Positions 19,001-27,056 are shown, counted from the first letter of the stretch. The stretch is 64,000 nucleotides of DNA from Phycisphaerales bacterium UBA1845 (GCA_002338715.1 DDIR01000069.1:1-64000); one strand, 5' to 3'. The notes: generated by a model not told the origin, from the letters alone. Program-made: numbers and translations.

Positions 19001-21003
19001 TGCGTGAACTCGCAAACAGTGGGCAGACCAGCCGGGTTGCAGAAGGTCGGCTCGACCGGGCATGCAGTCGGCTGCAGCGGGCAGTTCGTCACCACGACCG
19101 GACACGCCGTGAACTGGCAGACGGTCAACGCGGTCGCACAGTTGGTGACGTCCTTGGGACATTGCGTCTGATCGATCGGACAAGTTGTCGGATCACATGG
19201 GCAGACCGTGAAAGTCTTCGGACATTCGGTAATCACCTGCGGACAAGTCGTCGCCTCCTGCGGGCACTCTGTCGGAATCGACGAGCACTGCGTTGGCGTC
19301 ACCGGGAAGACGGTCGGGTCTGGACAATTGCCAGCCGCATCCACCGGGCAGACCGTTACCGTTGTCGGGCACTGCGTGTGCTCACAAATCGTCTGCTGTT
19401 GCGGACACGTCGTATCGAATGACGGGCACACGGTTGCCTGAACCGCACAGTTGGTCGGGTCAGCCGGACACTGAGTCACAATCTTCGGACAGGCCGTCTG
19501 CAGAACCGGGCAGGTCGTGTCCTGCACCGGACAGGTCGTCACCGTGCCATCTGGGCACTGGGTGAACTGACTGCCGCACTGCGTCGGTGTCGCGGGACAA
19601 ACCGTAAAGACGTTTCCGCAAACGGTTGGCAGCGTGGTCTGGCAGATGGTTGGCGTTTCCGGGCAGGTCGTCACGGCCTGCGGACAAACCGTTGGGCTGG
19701 TCGGGAAAATCGTCACTTCGCAATTGACGCCATCCTGCGGGCAAAGCGTGGCTTCGCTTGGGCAGTGCGTCAGTTCTGCCGGGCAGCGCGTCTGATCGCT
19801 CGGGCAGTTCGTTGGATTGACCGGACAGACGGTTTGTTCAACTGGACACTGGGTGAACTGACCGGCACCAGCAGGACACAACGTCACCTCGCAAATCGTA
19901 AGGATCGAATGCGACGGACACTCGGTCGCAATCATCGGACATTCTGTCGCAACGATCGGGTATACAGTTGGATCTGGCGGCGGCGGACAATCTGCACCGT
20001 TGGCCGGGCAGAACGTATCCATGTTCGGACACACGGTGAATTGGCACTGCGTTGGCTGGAACGGACAAGTCGTATCAACCTTTGGACAGAACGTATCTTC
20101 AACCGGGCACCGCGTGGGTTCCTGCGGGCAAACGGTCAATTGCTTCGGGCATGCCGTGAGCACGTCCGGACAAACCGTATCCTGACAAACGGTCGGGAAA
20201 ACAGGGCAATTTGTCGGTTCGCAAACCGTCATTTCAAAGGGGCATTGTGTTGGGGTTTGCGGGAAGACGGTGGGGTCGCAACCAGCAGCCGGATCGCCAG
20301 GGCAAAGCGTCGGCTGTGTGGGGCAAAGCGTCGGTTGATCGGGGCAGAATGTTTGCGACTGCGGACAGACCGTAAACTCACACAAGGTCGCTGCCTGCGG
20401 GCAGTTGGTCACGTCCTTCGGACACGCCGTTGGTTGTTGTGGGCAGAATGTTGCTTCTGTCGGGCAAGCCGTAAACTGAACCGGACACTCCGTCATCGTT
20501 GTTGGGAAGATCGTCGGATCGCTGCACGGGTTCGGATCGCATGTTGTTCCGTCTCCCAGATAAACGCCTGAAAACGGCGGATTGATGCATTGTTGCTCCG
20601 GTACGATCGCACACGATACGCCGTCACGACAGCATGCACCTTCCGCGACCAGACTGAACTCAATCTGCATCTCGGCGAAAGCGCGCAAGTCTGTCGATCC
20701 ATCGCCATCCGGGTCTCCGGGTTCGCAGCCAACAAGGTGCGGCACACCGGGACCTTGAAGGCAAAGTTCGAAGATCTCGATATCGACAAGATCTCGATCA
20801 CCATCGTGGTCATAGTCATACGGTAGCTGCGCATGCGCAATGCCCGCTCCAAAAGGAGTGGACATGACCACCATCGCCATCACAAGAATCGCCAACCTGC
20901 AGAAGCTGGTTTGGCGACTCCTACAACAGCATCGATTCAAGAATACAAATGTGCTGAGCACCTTTGGTGTGCCAGCGCGCCCATTCCCCGATTTGCCGAT
21001 CAT
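16093..21003 (-). CDS. Giant secreted Cys-Pro-Thr heptad-repeat protein
   Basis: A 1636-residue exported protein that I cannot place in a named family. Signal peptide: hydrophobic residues 37-56, cleavage after AHA at 58. Residues 62-120 hold two EF-hand-like loops (DYDHDGDRDLVDIEIF, DPDGDGSTDLRAFAE). Residues 121-160 are a Cys module (GACCRDGVSC ... GVYLGDGTTCDPNPC) of a kind common in planctomycete secreted proteins. Residues about 173-1416 are almost entirely the heptad C-P-x-x-x-T-x (for example CPVQFTACPTEATFCPQQ), broken by 5-residue units such as CEFTV and by recurring F-P-x-x-x-T-x-C boundaries. The last 220 residues are a different, beta-rich region with VDSFFDIVY three times. GGAGG lies 8 nt before the ATG. 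The Cys spacing suggests an extended disulfide-braced fibre or a metal-binding surface protein; this is inference. Confidence 0.85.
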   Translation of the reverse strand: MIGKSGNGRAGTPKVLSTFVFLNRCCCRSRQTSFCRLAILVMAMVVMSTPFGAGIAHAQLPYDYDHDGDRDLVDIEIFELCLQGPGVPHLVGCEPGDPDGDGSTDLRAFAEMQIEFSLVAEGACCRDGVSCAIVPEQQCINPPFSGVYLGDGTTCDPNPCSDPTIFPTTMTECPVQFTACPTEATFCPQQPTACPKDVTNCPQAATLCEFTVCPQSQTFCPDQPTLCPTQPTLCPGDPAAGCDPTVFPQTPTQCPFEMTVCEPTNCPVFPTVCQDTVCPDVLTACPKQLTVCPQEPTRCPVEDTFCPKVDTTCPFQPTQCQFTVCPNMDTFCPANGADCPPPPDPTVYPIVATECPMIATECPSHSILTICEVTLCPAGAGQFTQCPVEQTVCPVNPTNCPSDQTRCPAELTHCPSEATLCPQDGVNCEVTIFPTSPTVCPQAVTTCPETPTICQTTLPTVCGNVFTVCPATPTQCGSQFTQCPDGTVTTCPVQDTTCPVLQTACPKIVTQCPADPTNCAVQATVCPSFDTTCPQQQTICEHTQCPTTVTVCPVDAAGNCPDPTVFPVTPTQCSSIPTECPQEATTCPQVITECPKTFTVCPCDPTTCPIDQTQCPKDVTNCATALTVCQFTACPVVVTNCPLQPTACPVEPTFCNPAGLPTVCEFTQCPTDVTNCPQNPTQCEFTNCPQFPTVCQFTVCPQDVTFCPKEFTLCPAEPTTCAQQDTFCPNFQTQCPVIPTFCEFTQCPQADTFCPTNVTTCPVIPGVCQDPEPTIFPTQVTACPFIPTECPVDSTQCEFTICVIAGQFTTCPASDTFCPAVVTTCPCDPTNCGVQGTTFCPREPTLCPQSVPDCDFTIFPTNPTFCSADIVTTCPVVPTICTQDQPTSCPVDTVCPLTVTSCELAITACVSSPTVCPLEDTACPQLFTACPRTVTECPCDITRCPTQVTECPFSQTICSDGTPTLCEFTVCPQNPTFCPMDEAAGCPDPTVFPLIPTQCSDVPTECPEVVTECPVMPTNCPSQFSVCPCDPTRCPIQDTFCPQAASLCPQAPTLCSFTVCPDVQTFCPDQPTLCPMTPTECETGGAATICPLTTVCPIQPTLCEDVVTVCTNVETVCPQLQTQCPMTETRCPRTPTVCPCDPTSCPIEETVCPNFLTSCPNQPTVCEFTVCQATDTFCPTLPTTCPGIGGFCHDDPTISPTSPTSCPVIITQCEPAPTFCADALVTSCPGQFTSCPTNPTLCAYRETVCPCDPTTCSAVLTSCPASPTECPLESTVCEFTICEPSPTFCAVQETICPQTVTVCADVAGAQTVCEPFITQCPTTVPTTCEDNGLTVCAGPTGICDYTFAPVFSTSCPITFTSCPCDATLCAAVVTQCPADLATVCPGATPIGCDFTVFPQSATFCPADSIVGCPLPPVVTVFGVEHLPLGQATLVDTGGRLHVSNIGSSGEDGVSSDLGFVVDSFFDIVYTIDFGPEIPPGGSFAVDSFFDIVYRIDQSVPGQQQLTVDASACQNPAVDIQIEFLHLGGVVGGGIVPVPPPGQPLVISNIGSMGKDGVDVRLGVSQGQFTVDSFFDIVYRVDFNASIPGQPPVLCDEIRLSHENCVDNPDRRVRLTAQNLSNGTFEISDMQVHQNGG
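16756..20487 (-). repeat. Coding tandem repeat: 21-nt units encoding CPxxxTx heptads
   Basis: About 3.7 kb of DNA whose repetition is at the protein level: Cys every seven residues, nearly always followed by Pro, with Thr two residues before the next Cys. Codons vary between units, so the nucleotide repeats are diverged rather than recent copies. A higher order is visible. A boundary of the form DPTVFPxxPTQC recurs about eleven times, and the double-Cys unit CPCDPTxC (including close variants) occurs seven times. Confidence 0.85.
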
Positions 21004-21520
21004 TGCCCCGGCCTCCGACGTGAAAGTGATTGGATGTGTGAGTTTTTGGCCAGCCTAGATACAAGTTTGACAGCGTGCTGACACAAAGTCAACACAATTG
21101 CGCCTGATCCATCGTTGATTACAAGCGTGTAATGCGTCATGTATGCAGGATTGTAAGTTGGTGACACGTTGTGACCCTTTGCGGACACACATTAAGCCCC
21201 ACTTGATGCAGCGTCACATTCTGACACCGTGGCACCAAGCGAAACCGAGTTCAAGATGTCGCCAGCCTTGACGCAGATCTGGGCAAAGTCGAACGCGCCT
21301 GTATGAAATGAATCGAGCATCGACGCCTGTAGACTCGCACCGTTACACCATAGACACAGTGCACCCGGCATTTGACGTGGTTCGACAATTTTTTTTGAAA
21401 ACAAATCCACACTTCGCGCAGATGTCGTTAAAACAACCACTTATGTGTTGCGCCGAACCGCATGCCGCGCCGCATGTGCCGACGAATTCGGCGACTCAAT
21501 GATTTGAAAAGGCCCGTTCC
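21004..21520. other. Divergent intergenic region
   Basis: A 517-bp gap between the giant Cys-rich gene (leftward) and the M32 carboxypeptidase (rightward). It should hold both promoters. Short TTGACA-like hexamers occur near 21067 and, on the minus strand, near 21093, but I see no convincing -10 partner for either. A run of T occurs at about 21389-21396. No coding region is supported. Confidence 0.4.
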
Positions 21521-23014
21521 ATGCCCGACAAATACACGCAGCTACTAGGCAAAATCATCGAAATCGGTCGCTTGACGGCTGTCGATGCGCTCATCCAATG
21601 GGATCAAGACACATATATGCCGCAAAAAGGCGTCAATGCCCGCGCTGAAATGTGTGCGCAAATCGCCATCACCAGCCACCAACTTCAAACGTCCGACGCA
21701 CTCGGAGAACTGATATCCAACGTCGAAGAAACGGGCGAACCAGCCCGCGACACCAATATCCGCGAAGCAAAACGCAACTACGAACGGGCTTCGCGACTTC
21801 CGTCGGAACTGGTGGAGCAGCTGAGTCGGGCATCGTCGCTGGCCAAAAGCGCTTGGGCGCAAGCGCGGCAGGAGAATGACTTTCCGGCATTCGCGCCCCA
21901 TCTCGACGAGTTGCTGAAACTCGCCCGGCAAAAGGCGGATGCGATCGGATTTGAAGGTGAGCGATATGACGCGTTGATGGATGAATATGAACCGGGTGCA
22001 AAGTCAGCTGATATCGGCGACTTGTTCAAATCGCTCCGCGGCGCCCTGGTGCCGCTCGTTCAATCCATCGCAAATTCAACAAATCCCATCGACGACGAGA
22101 TCATCCGGCGACATTACCCGGAGGCTGCGCAAGAGGAGCTGTGCAAACACCTTGCGTCGGCAATCTGTTTTGATTTCACAGCCGGTAGACTCGATCGATC
22201 CGTTCATCCATTCTGCACGTCAATGGGCCCGCGTGATGTTCGGGTCACCACGCGTTTTGACGAACGGTTCTTTTCACCCGCGATCTTTGGCGTTTTGCAT
22301 GAAGTGGGCCACGGTCTTTATGAGCAAGGACTTGATCCTGCCCATCAGTTCACGCCAATGGGAACCGCGACATCGTTGGGCATTCACGAATCGCAGTCGC
22401 GCCTTTGGGAGAACATGGTCGGCCGATCGCTCGCGTTCTGGAAGCATCACTATGCCACCGCTCAGGAATACTTCCCCGAGGCACTGGGTGACGTTCCGCT
22501 CGAAGCGTTCTATCGGGCGATCAACAAGTCGGCTCCCTCGCTCATCCGCGTCGAAGCCGACGAAGTCACCTACAACCTGCACATCATCATGCGGTTCGAA
22601 CTCGAAAGGGAATTAATCGCCGGCCGACTCGACGTCAAAGACGTGCCAGCCGCTTGGAATCAAAAAGCTGAGGAATTCCTCGGATTGACCCCGCCCAATG
22701 ACGCGGACGGCTGCCTTCAAGACATTCACTGGTCGCTGGGCGGTTTCGGATACTTCCCAACCTATGCACTGGGCAACCTGTATGCCGCACAGTTCTATGC
22801 GAAGGCGGACGCCGATCTGGGGGGCCTCGAAGCCCAAATCGCACGAGGCGAATGCCAGCCGCTGCGAATGTGGCTGCAGGAAAACATCCATTCGCATGGT
22901 ATGCGCTACCGGGCGGCGGAGTTGTGCGAACAAGTTACGGGCCAGCGACTTTCAATCGATGCCTTTATGGATTACCTGAACAGGAAGTATAAATCGTTGT
23001 ATAGCCTTGCTTAA
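21521..23014 (+). CDS. M32 family metallocarboxypeptidase (carboxypeptidase Taq)
   Basis: A 497-residue cytosolic zinc carboxypeptidase, the usual length for M32 enzymes, which remove C-terminal residues other than Pro from peptides. The HExxH zinc motif is in GVLHEVGHGLYEQGL (about residues 262-276), and the third ligand and family signature follow in GIHESQSRLWENMVGRS. The C-terminal FGYFPTYALGNLYAAQFY is also family-typical. The N-terminus AVDALIQWDQDTYMP matches the common LLxWDQxTxMP start. It seems a single-gene unit; upstream is the divergent gap, downstream a small hydrophobic ORF on the same strand. Confidence 0.92.
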   Translation: MPDKYTQLLGKIIEIGRLTAVDALIQWDQDTYMPQKGVNARAEMCAQIAITSHQLQTSDALGELISNVEETGEPARDTNIREAKRNYERASRLPSELVEQLSRASSLAKSAWAQARQENDFPAFAPHLDELLKLARQKADAIGFEGERYDALMDEYEPGAKSADIGDLFKSLRGALVPLVQSIANSTNPIDDEIIRRHYPEAAQEELCKHLASAICFDFTAGRLDRSVHPFCTSMGPRDVRVTTRFDERFFSPAIFGVLHEVGHGLYEQGLDPAHQFTPMGTATSLGIHESQSRLWENMVGRSLAFWKHHYATAQEYFPEALGDVPLEAFYRAINKSAPSLIRVEADEVTYNLHIIMRFELERELIAGRLDVKDVPAAWNQKAEEFLGLTPPNDADGCLQDIHWSLGGFGYFPTYALGNLYAAQFYAKADADLGGLEAQIARGECQPLRMWLQENIHSHGMRYRAAELCEQVTGQRLSIDAFMDYLNRKYKSLYSLA

Positions 23015-23147
23015 CGCGCCAATCGATGGTTGTGATATCCCCAGGAAATTGGCACGTGAATACGCAGCCTGACTGGGACTATCGCCAAATGGCTTGGACA
23101 ATTAGAATCCGCAAAGATTCAGGCGTATTTTTTGGAGAATACCAGCT

Positions 23148-23330
23148 ATGACCCTCATGCATCTTTTCACAGACATGGTGCCGGCCAACATGGCCGTCCT
23201 TGCCAATCTGGACATTAACGGATTCTTGACCAGTCAGTCGTTCCTGACCCAGCTCGCTTCGGCGATTTCGGCGTTTCTGCTGTCGCTTTTCTCGATTTTT
23301 CTGGGCGGCGGCACCGCGACCACAGGCTAA
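23148..23330 (+). CDS. Small hydrophobic protein, 60 residues, unknown
   Basis: I do not recognise it. The start has a good Shine-Dalgarno (TTTTGGAG, 10 nt before the ATG at 23148). The protein begins MTLMHLFTDMVPANMAVLAN and has one strongly hydrophobic stretch (FLTQLASAISAFLLSLFSIF, residues about 32-51) ending in Gly/Thr-rich GGGTATTG. It has no charged residues after Asp23, so it may insert in the membrane or be a secreted peptide. It stands alone between the carboxypeptidase and the thrS promoter. Confidence 0.5.
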   Translation: MTLMHLFTDMVPANMAVLANLDINGFLTSQSFLTQLASAISAFLLSLFSIFLGGGTATTG

Positions 23331-23500
23331 GTCTTGTCGAAATCGTGCAATGGGTGGCGGCAGAGCGGTCTTCCGTCTCAGGCCGGTGCGCTGGTATGCC
23401 GATTAATGTACGATGGGTCCAGGCGTCGTGATCAGGCCTCACGATCCGGGTTTCCGGCATCCATGAACCGGTGAAGCTGCCGCGTCGATCGCATTTCGTT

Positions 23501-23528
23501 TTGACCCGCATCCCCCTTGTGGTATATT
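23501..23528 (+). promoter_or_regulatory. Predicted sigma-70 promoter for thrS-infC
   Basis: TTGACC (23501-23506), a 16-bp spacer, then TATATT (23523-23528). The expected start is near 23535, about 440 nt before the thrS GTG. Confidence 0.55.
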
Positions 23529-23534
23529 TTAGGG

Positions 23535-23972
23535 GAGATGTCCGCTGGACTTCGGAGCCCGATAACGTGGCGCGATTGTCCAGGTTCTGTGGATTCCTCC
23601 GGACGGGGCTTAATTACCCGTGACCGTTACATGGCAATGCCTCACCTTTGCAGGATTGCCCAACAGCAGTTTTGATGGCGAAGAGACTTATGACGCTATA
23701 CACATGCTAGCCTCTGGTTCCGCGATTCGATCATTCGATCTGGGCGGTGGGCATGGATGTGCATGGCGCGAGACTTCGCCAGCCTCAATCACACCTTTGC
23801 GTATCAGCTTCGCCAACAATAACCGTCCCAACTCGGCCTGCATTTGCGATCGAATCAGCGCGCACCAGTTCGCTGCGTCCAGCGCCTGTTGGAATCGCAC
23901 AAGGTCGGCTCGTCTTGATTGGGATGTTGAAATTCGCATCAAGAATTTGCAAAAACTCCAGGAGCGAAAGTC
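23535..23972 (+). promoter_or_regulatory. Long 5' leader of thrS
   Basis: About 440 nt of apparently non-coding leader. The first 100 nt can form short hairpins: GTCC/GGAC at 23540-23550, and AGCCCG near 23557 against CGGGGCT near 23604. Nothing matches a T-box, and there is no convincing leader peptide. The thrS Shine-Dalgarno AGGAG (23960-23964) is 8 nt before GTG. Threonyl-tRNA synthetase genes are often controlled through structured leaders, so regulation here is plausible but unproven. Confidence 0.4.
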
Positions 23973-26183
23973 GTGAGCGGTAAGTGCATCAACGTAACCC
24001 TGCCCGACGGAAAGAAACTCGAACTGCCGGACGGTTCAACCCCCTATTCGGTCGCCGAAGCGATCGGTCCGGGATTGGCCAAGTCGGCGATCGGTGGGAT
24101 TTTGGACCCCAGTGGCGAGGCGCAGGTCATCGACCTGAACGCCCCGCTTCCCGGCGACTGCACGCTCTCACTTTTGACATCAACGGATGACGATCCGCGC
24201 AGCCTGTCGCTCTTGCGCCACAGCACCGCGCATGTGATGGCCGAAGCCATCTGCAAGCTCTTCCCCGGAACGAAGCTCGCCTACGGACCGCCGCTCGACG
24301 ACGGTTTCTACTACGACATCGATTGCCCGCAACCGATTTCGCCGGAAGACTTCAAAGCCATCGAAGAAGAGATGCAGCGTATCGTAGACGAGGATCGCAA
24401 GTTCACCCGATACGAACTCGATCGCAGCGAGGCGATGTCCAAGCTCGAAAAAGAAGGCAACCGCTTCAAGGTCGACAACGCCGAGCGCGCCGAAGGCGAC
24501 TCGCTGAGTTTCTACATCACCGGCGAAAATCGCGGCAAGGATTTTGAGGATCTCTGTCGCGGGCCGCACATCCCGTCGACCAAGCGGATCGGCGCATTTA
24601 AGGTTCGCCAGGTCAGTGGTTCGTACTATCGCGGTGACGTCAACGAACAGCAGTTGCAGCGCGTTTACGGTACCGCGTTCTTCAAGAAGAAAGCGCTGCG
24701 CGTCTGGGAGCAGCAACTCGAAGAAGCCAAGAAACGCGATCACCGCGTGCTGGGCAAAGAGTTGGACCTGTTTACGATTTCGCCCGATGCCGGTAGCGGT
24801 CTGGTTCTTTGGGAACCGAACGGCGCGATCGTGCGGATGATGCTGGAAAACTTCATCAAAGCCGAACTCATCATTCGCGGTTATCAACCGGTGTTCACCC
24901 CGCACATCGGGCGACTCGATCTGTACCGAACGAGCGGTCACTATCCGTATTACGAAGAGTCGCAGTTCCCGGCGCTTTACGAAACCGATCGCGGGCGAAT
25001 GCTGCTCTGTTTGCGAAATCTATTGCGACGGGCCCATGAAGAACATGCGGGTCCGCGGCGCGATGAGGCTGTCAGCAAAGCACGCAACTTTGCCGGCGCG
25101 ATTCAATCCGTGTTTGACGATCTCGGCGAGCTTGATGTGACGGCTGCCCCTGATAAGCAACTGGATGTGGTTGAAGAAGCCCTCAAGCACGAAGAGGGTT
25201 ATCTGCTCAAACCGATGAACTGCCCGCACCACATCCACATTTACAAAGCGTCACCGCACAGCTATCGCGATCTGCCCGTACGTTTGGCTGAATTCGGTAC
25301 CGTTTATCGGTACGAACAATCGGGTGAGCTTGGCGGCATGGTGCGCGTTCGCGGATTCACGCAGGACGATGCGCACATTTTCTGCACGCCCGAGCAACTT
25401 CCCAACGAACTGCGTGCTACGGTCGAATTGACGCAACTGGTCCTTTCGACGCTTGATTTTAAGGACTACCGCGTCCGGATGGGTACGCGTGATCCCGATT
25501 CCGACAAGTACACCGGTGATCCCGAGCTTTGGGATCGTGCGGAGCAGGACCTGCGCGATGTCATCGCGGAAATGGGCATCGAAGCCACCGAAGAAAAAGG
25601 CGAAGCCGCGTTCTACGGGCCGAAGATCGACTTCGTGGTCAAGGACTGCATCGGCCGCGAATGGCAACTTGGCACGGTGCAAGTGGACTACAACCTGCCC
25701 AAGCGATTCGACATCAATTACGTCGGCGCCGACAACCGCGACCACCGCCCCGTGATGATTCACCGGGCGCCGTTCGGCAGCATGGAGCGCTTTGTCGGCA
25801 TTTTGATCGAGCACTTCGCGGGCGCGTTTCCGCTTTGGCTCGCACCGGTCCAGGTGGCTGTGGCGACGATCAGCGAAAAGAGCATTGAATACGGTCAAAA
25901 GGTCTACGATCAACTGGCCAAGCATGGCATTCGGGTTGTGCTGGATTCGGGCAGCGACAAGATCGGTCCGAAGAAGCACCGCCTGCGCGCCCAGAAGATT
26001 CCATACATTCTGGTCGTCGGCGAAAACGAAGCCGCCGAAGAAACCGTCAACATCAACGATCGCGACGGTTCGACGATGGGAAGCTACCCGCTCGACAGTT
26101 TTGTCGAATGGTGCTTCATTGAAATTCAAACCAAAGGAAAGAGTCGGCACAAATCGCTGACTGCACCCGAGCGCAGCAAATAG
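23973..26183 (+). CDS. thrS: Threonyl-tRNA synthetase
   Basis: A 736-residue class II synthetase that charges tRNA-Thr. In order: TGS domain (residues 1-65); editing domain with HSTAHVMAEA (H-x3-H) and CRGPHIPST; catalytic core with MNCPHH (zinc Cys and class signature), motif 2 (FGTVYRYEQSGELGGMVRVRG, split here: RYEQSGELGGMVRVRGFTQD) and motif 3 (HRAPFGSMERFVGIL); and a C-terminal anticodon-binding domain. It is about 95 residues longer than the E. coli enzyme. Most of the excess is an insertion at about residues 338-405, between the strand containing QFPALYETDRGRMLL and KPMNCPHH. It starts with GTG. infC follows 65 bp downstream, a common thrS-infC arrangement. Confidence 0.96.
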   Translation: MSGKCINVTLPDGKKLELPDGSTPYSVAEAIGPGLAKSAIGGILDPSGEAQVIDLNAPLPGDCTLSLLTSTDDDPRSLSLLRHSTAHVMAEAICKLFPGTKLAYGPPLDDGFYYDIDCPQPISPEDFKAIEEEMQRIVDEDRKFTRYELDRSEAMSKLEKEGNRFKVDNAERAEGDSLSFYITGENRGKDFEDLCRGPHIPSTKRIGAFKVRQVSGSYYRGDVNEQQLQRVYGTAFFKKKALRVWEQQLEEAKKRDHRVLGKELDLFTISPDAGSGLVLWEPNGAIVRMMLENFIKAELIIRGYQPVFTPHIGRLDLYRTSGHYPYYEESQFPALYETDRGRMLLCLRNLLRRAHEEHAGPRRDEAVSKARNFAGAIQSVFDDLGELDVTAAPDKQLDVVEEALKHEEGYLLKPMNCPHHIHIYKASPHSYRDLPVRLAEFGTVYRYEQSGELGGMVRVRGFTQDDAHIFCTPEQLPNELRATVELTQLVLSTLDFKDYRVRMGTRDPDSDKYTGDPELWDRAEQDLRDVIAEMGIEATEEKGEAAFYGPKIDFVVKDCIGREWQLGTVQVDYNLPKRFDINYVGADNRDHRPVMIHRAPFGSMERFVGILIEHFAGAFPLWLAPVQVAVATISEKSIEYGQKVYDQLAKHGIRVVLDSGSDKIGPKKHRLRAQKIPYILVVGENEAAEETVNINDRDGSTMGSYPLDSFVEWCFIEIQTKGKSRHKSLTAPERSK

Positions 26184-26237
26184 CGAGCCCAGCTATTGCC
26201 GAACTCGAACATGAGCAACTTAAACCTGGGTATCCGA

Positions 26238-26251
26238 AAGGAAGTGTCATC
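26238..26251 (+). promoter_or_regulatory. infC Shine-Dalgarno and AUC start codon
   Basis: AAGGA (26238-26242), 6 nt, then ATC (26249-26251), which reads straight into AKRPRLNEEIR, the normal IF3 N-terminus. The first in-frame ATG (26285) lies after that conserved segment and has no Shine-Dalgarno. Confidence 0.7.
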
Positions 26252-26914
26252 GCCAAGAGACCGAGACTAAACGAAGAGATCCGTATGCCGCAGATTCGCC
26301 TGATCGATCAGGACAGCGCACAGCGCGGCGTCGTGGATACTTACGTGGCATTGCGTGAAGCCCGTGACCTGGGACTCGACCTCGTCGAGATCGCCCCGCA
26401 CGAGCGTCCGCCGGTGTGCCGCATCATGGACTATGGACGGCATCAGTACACGCTCAAGAAGCGTCAGAAGCAAAGTGCCACCCATGAGGCGTCACTCAAA
26501 GAAGTGCGACTTCGTCCGAAAACGGATGACAACGATCGCAACATCAAGATCACCCGTGCAGAAAAATTCCTGACGCAGGGGCACAAGGTGCAGTTCACCA
26601 TGCTCTTTCGGGGACGCGAGCGACAGCATGCCGATATGGCCCGCGATCTGTTCATGGAGATCATTGAGCACTTTGGTGAATCGATCAAAGTTGAGCGCAT
26701 GCCCAAGAGCGAAGGTCGCCGCATGACCATGGTCATCGCACCGACAAAGAAAATGATCCAGGCCAAGCCGAAGAAGAAAGACGAAGGCCCGAAGAAGCCG
26801 AAGGACAAGCACCACAAAGATGACGCACACAGCGATGCGCCTTCGGAAGATGCTCCAGAGCCTGTCGAATCTTCGAGTGACGCCATCGAAAGCGACATGG
26901 CCATCAACGAGTAA
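26249..26914 (+). CDS. infC: Translation initiation factor IF-3, probable AUC start
   Basis: A 221-residue protein when read from the ATC at 26249. IF3 binds the 30S subunit and rejects non-standard start codons. The N-domain runs from LNEEIRMPQIRLIDQDSAQRG through LDLVEIAPHERPPVCRIMDY; the C-domain contains LKEVRLRPKTDDND and RMPKSEGRRMTMVIAP. Starting at the first ATG (26285) would delete the conserved NEEIR segment. In E. coli infC starts with AUU and IF3 represses its own synthesis through that codon; an AUC start here would allow the same feedback. Residues about 170-221 are an extra Lys-rich then acidic tail. rpmI and rplT, the usual next genes, are absent. Confidence 0.9.
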   Translation: MAKRPRLNEEIRMPQIRLIDQDSAQRGVVDTYVALREARDLGLDLVEIAPHERPPVCRIMDYGRHQYTLKKRQKQSATHEASLKEVRLRPKTDDNDRNIKITRAEKFLTQGHKVQFTMLFRGRERQHADMARDLFMEIIEHFGESIKVERMPKSEGRRMTMVIAPTKKMIQAKPKKKDEGPKKPKDKHHKDDAHSDAPSEDAPEPVESSSDAIESDMAINE

Positions 26915-27056
26915 ACAGACCACCTGGACGCGGCGCTGCGCCGACAAAGTCGCAACGTGTTTGTCCACTTCGGGCGCACAGTTTTGTTCCCCGAATGGAC
27001 AGACGGGCGGGTCCGGACCACAAATTGGCGGGAATCCTGGACGGTTGGCTGGTTTC

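Noticed and set aside
16756..20487. CRISPR-like regularity of repeats
   Set aside because: The units are 21-nt, in frame, and diverged at the third base within one open gene; there are no constant repeats with unique spacers.
16105..20826. Many long plus-strand open frames (for example 18355-19422 and 19765-20571) opposite the giant gene
   Set aside because: They are the antisense of the Cys-Pro-Thr repeat; their composition (Arg/Ala/Gly-rich) and lack of motifs follow from the repeat codons, and the minus-strand frame has a signal peptide and Shine-Dalgarno.
23535..23972. T-box or other known riboswitch before thrS
   Set aside because: No T-box sequence or specifier-loop architecture could be found by eye.
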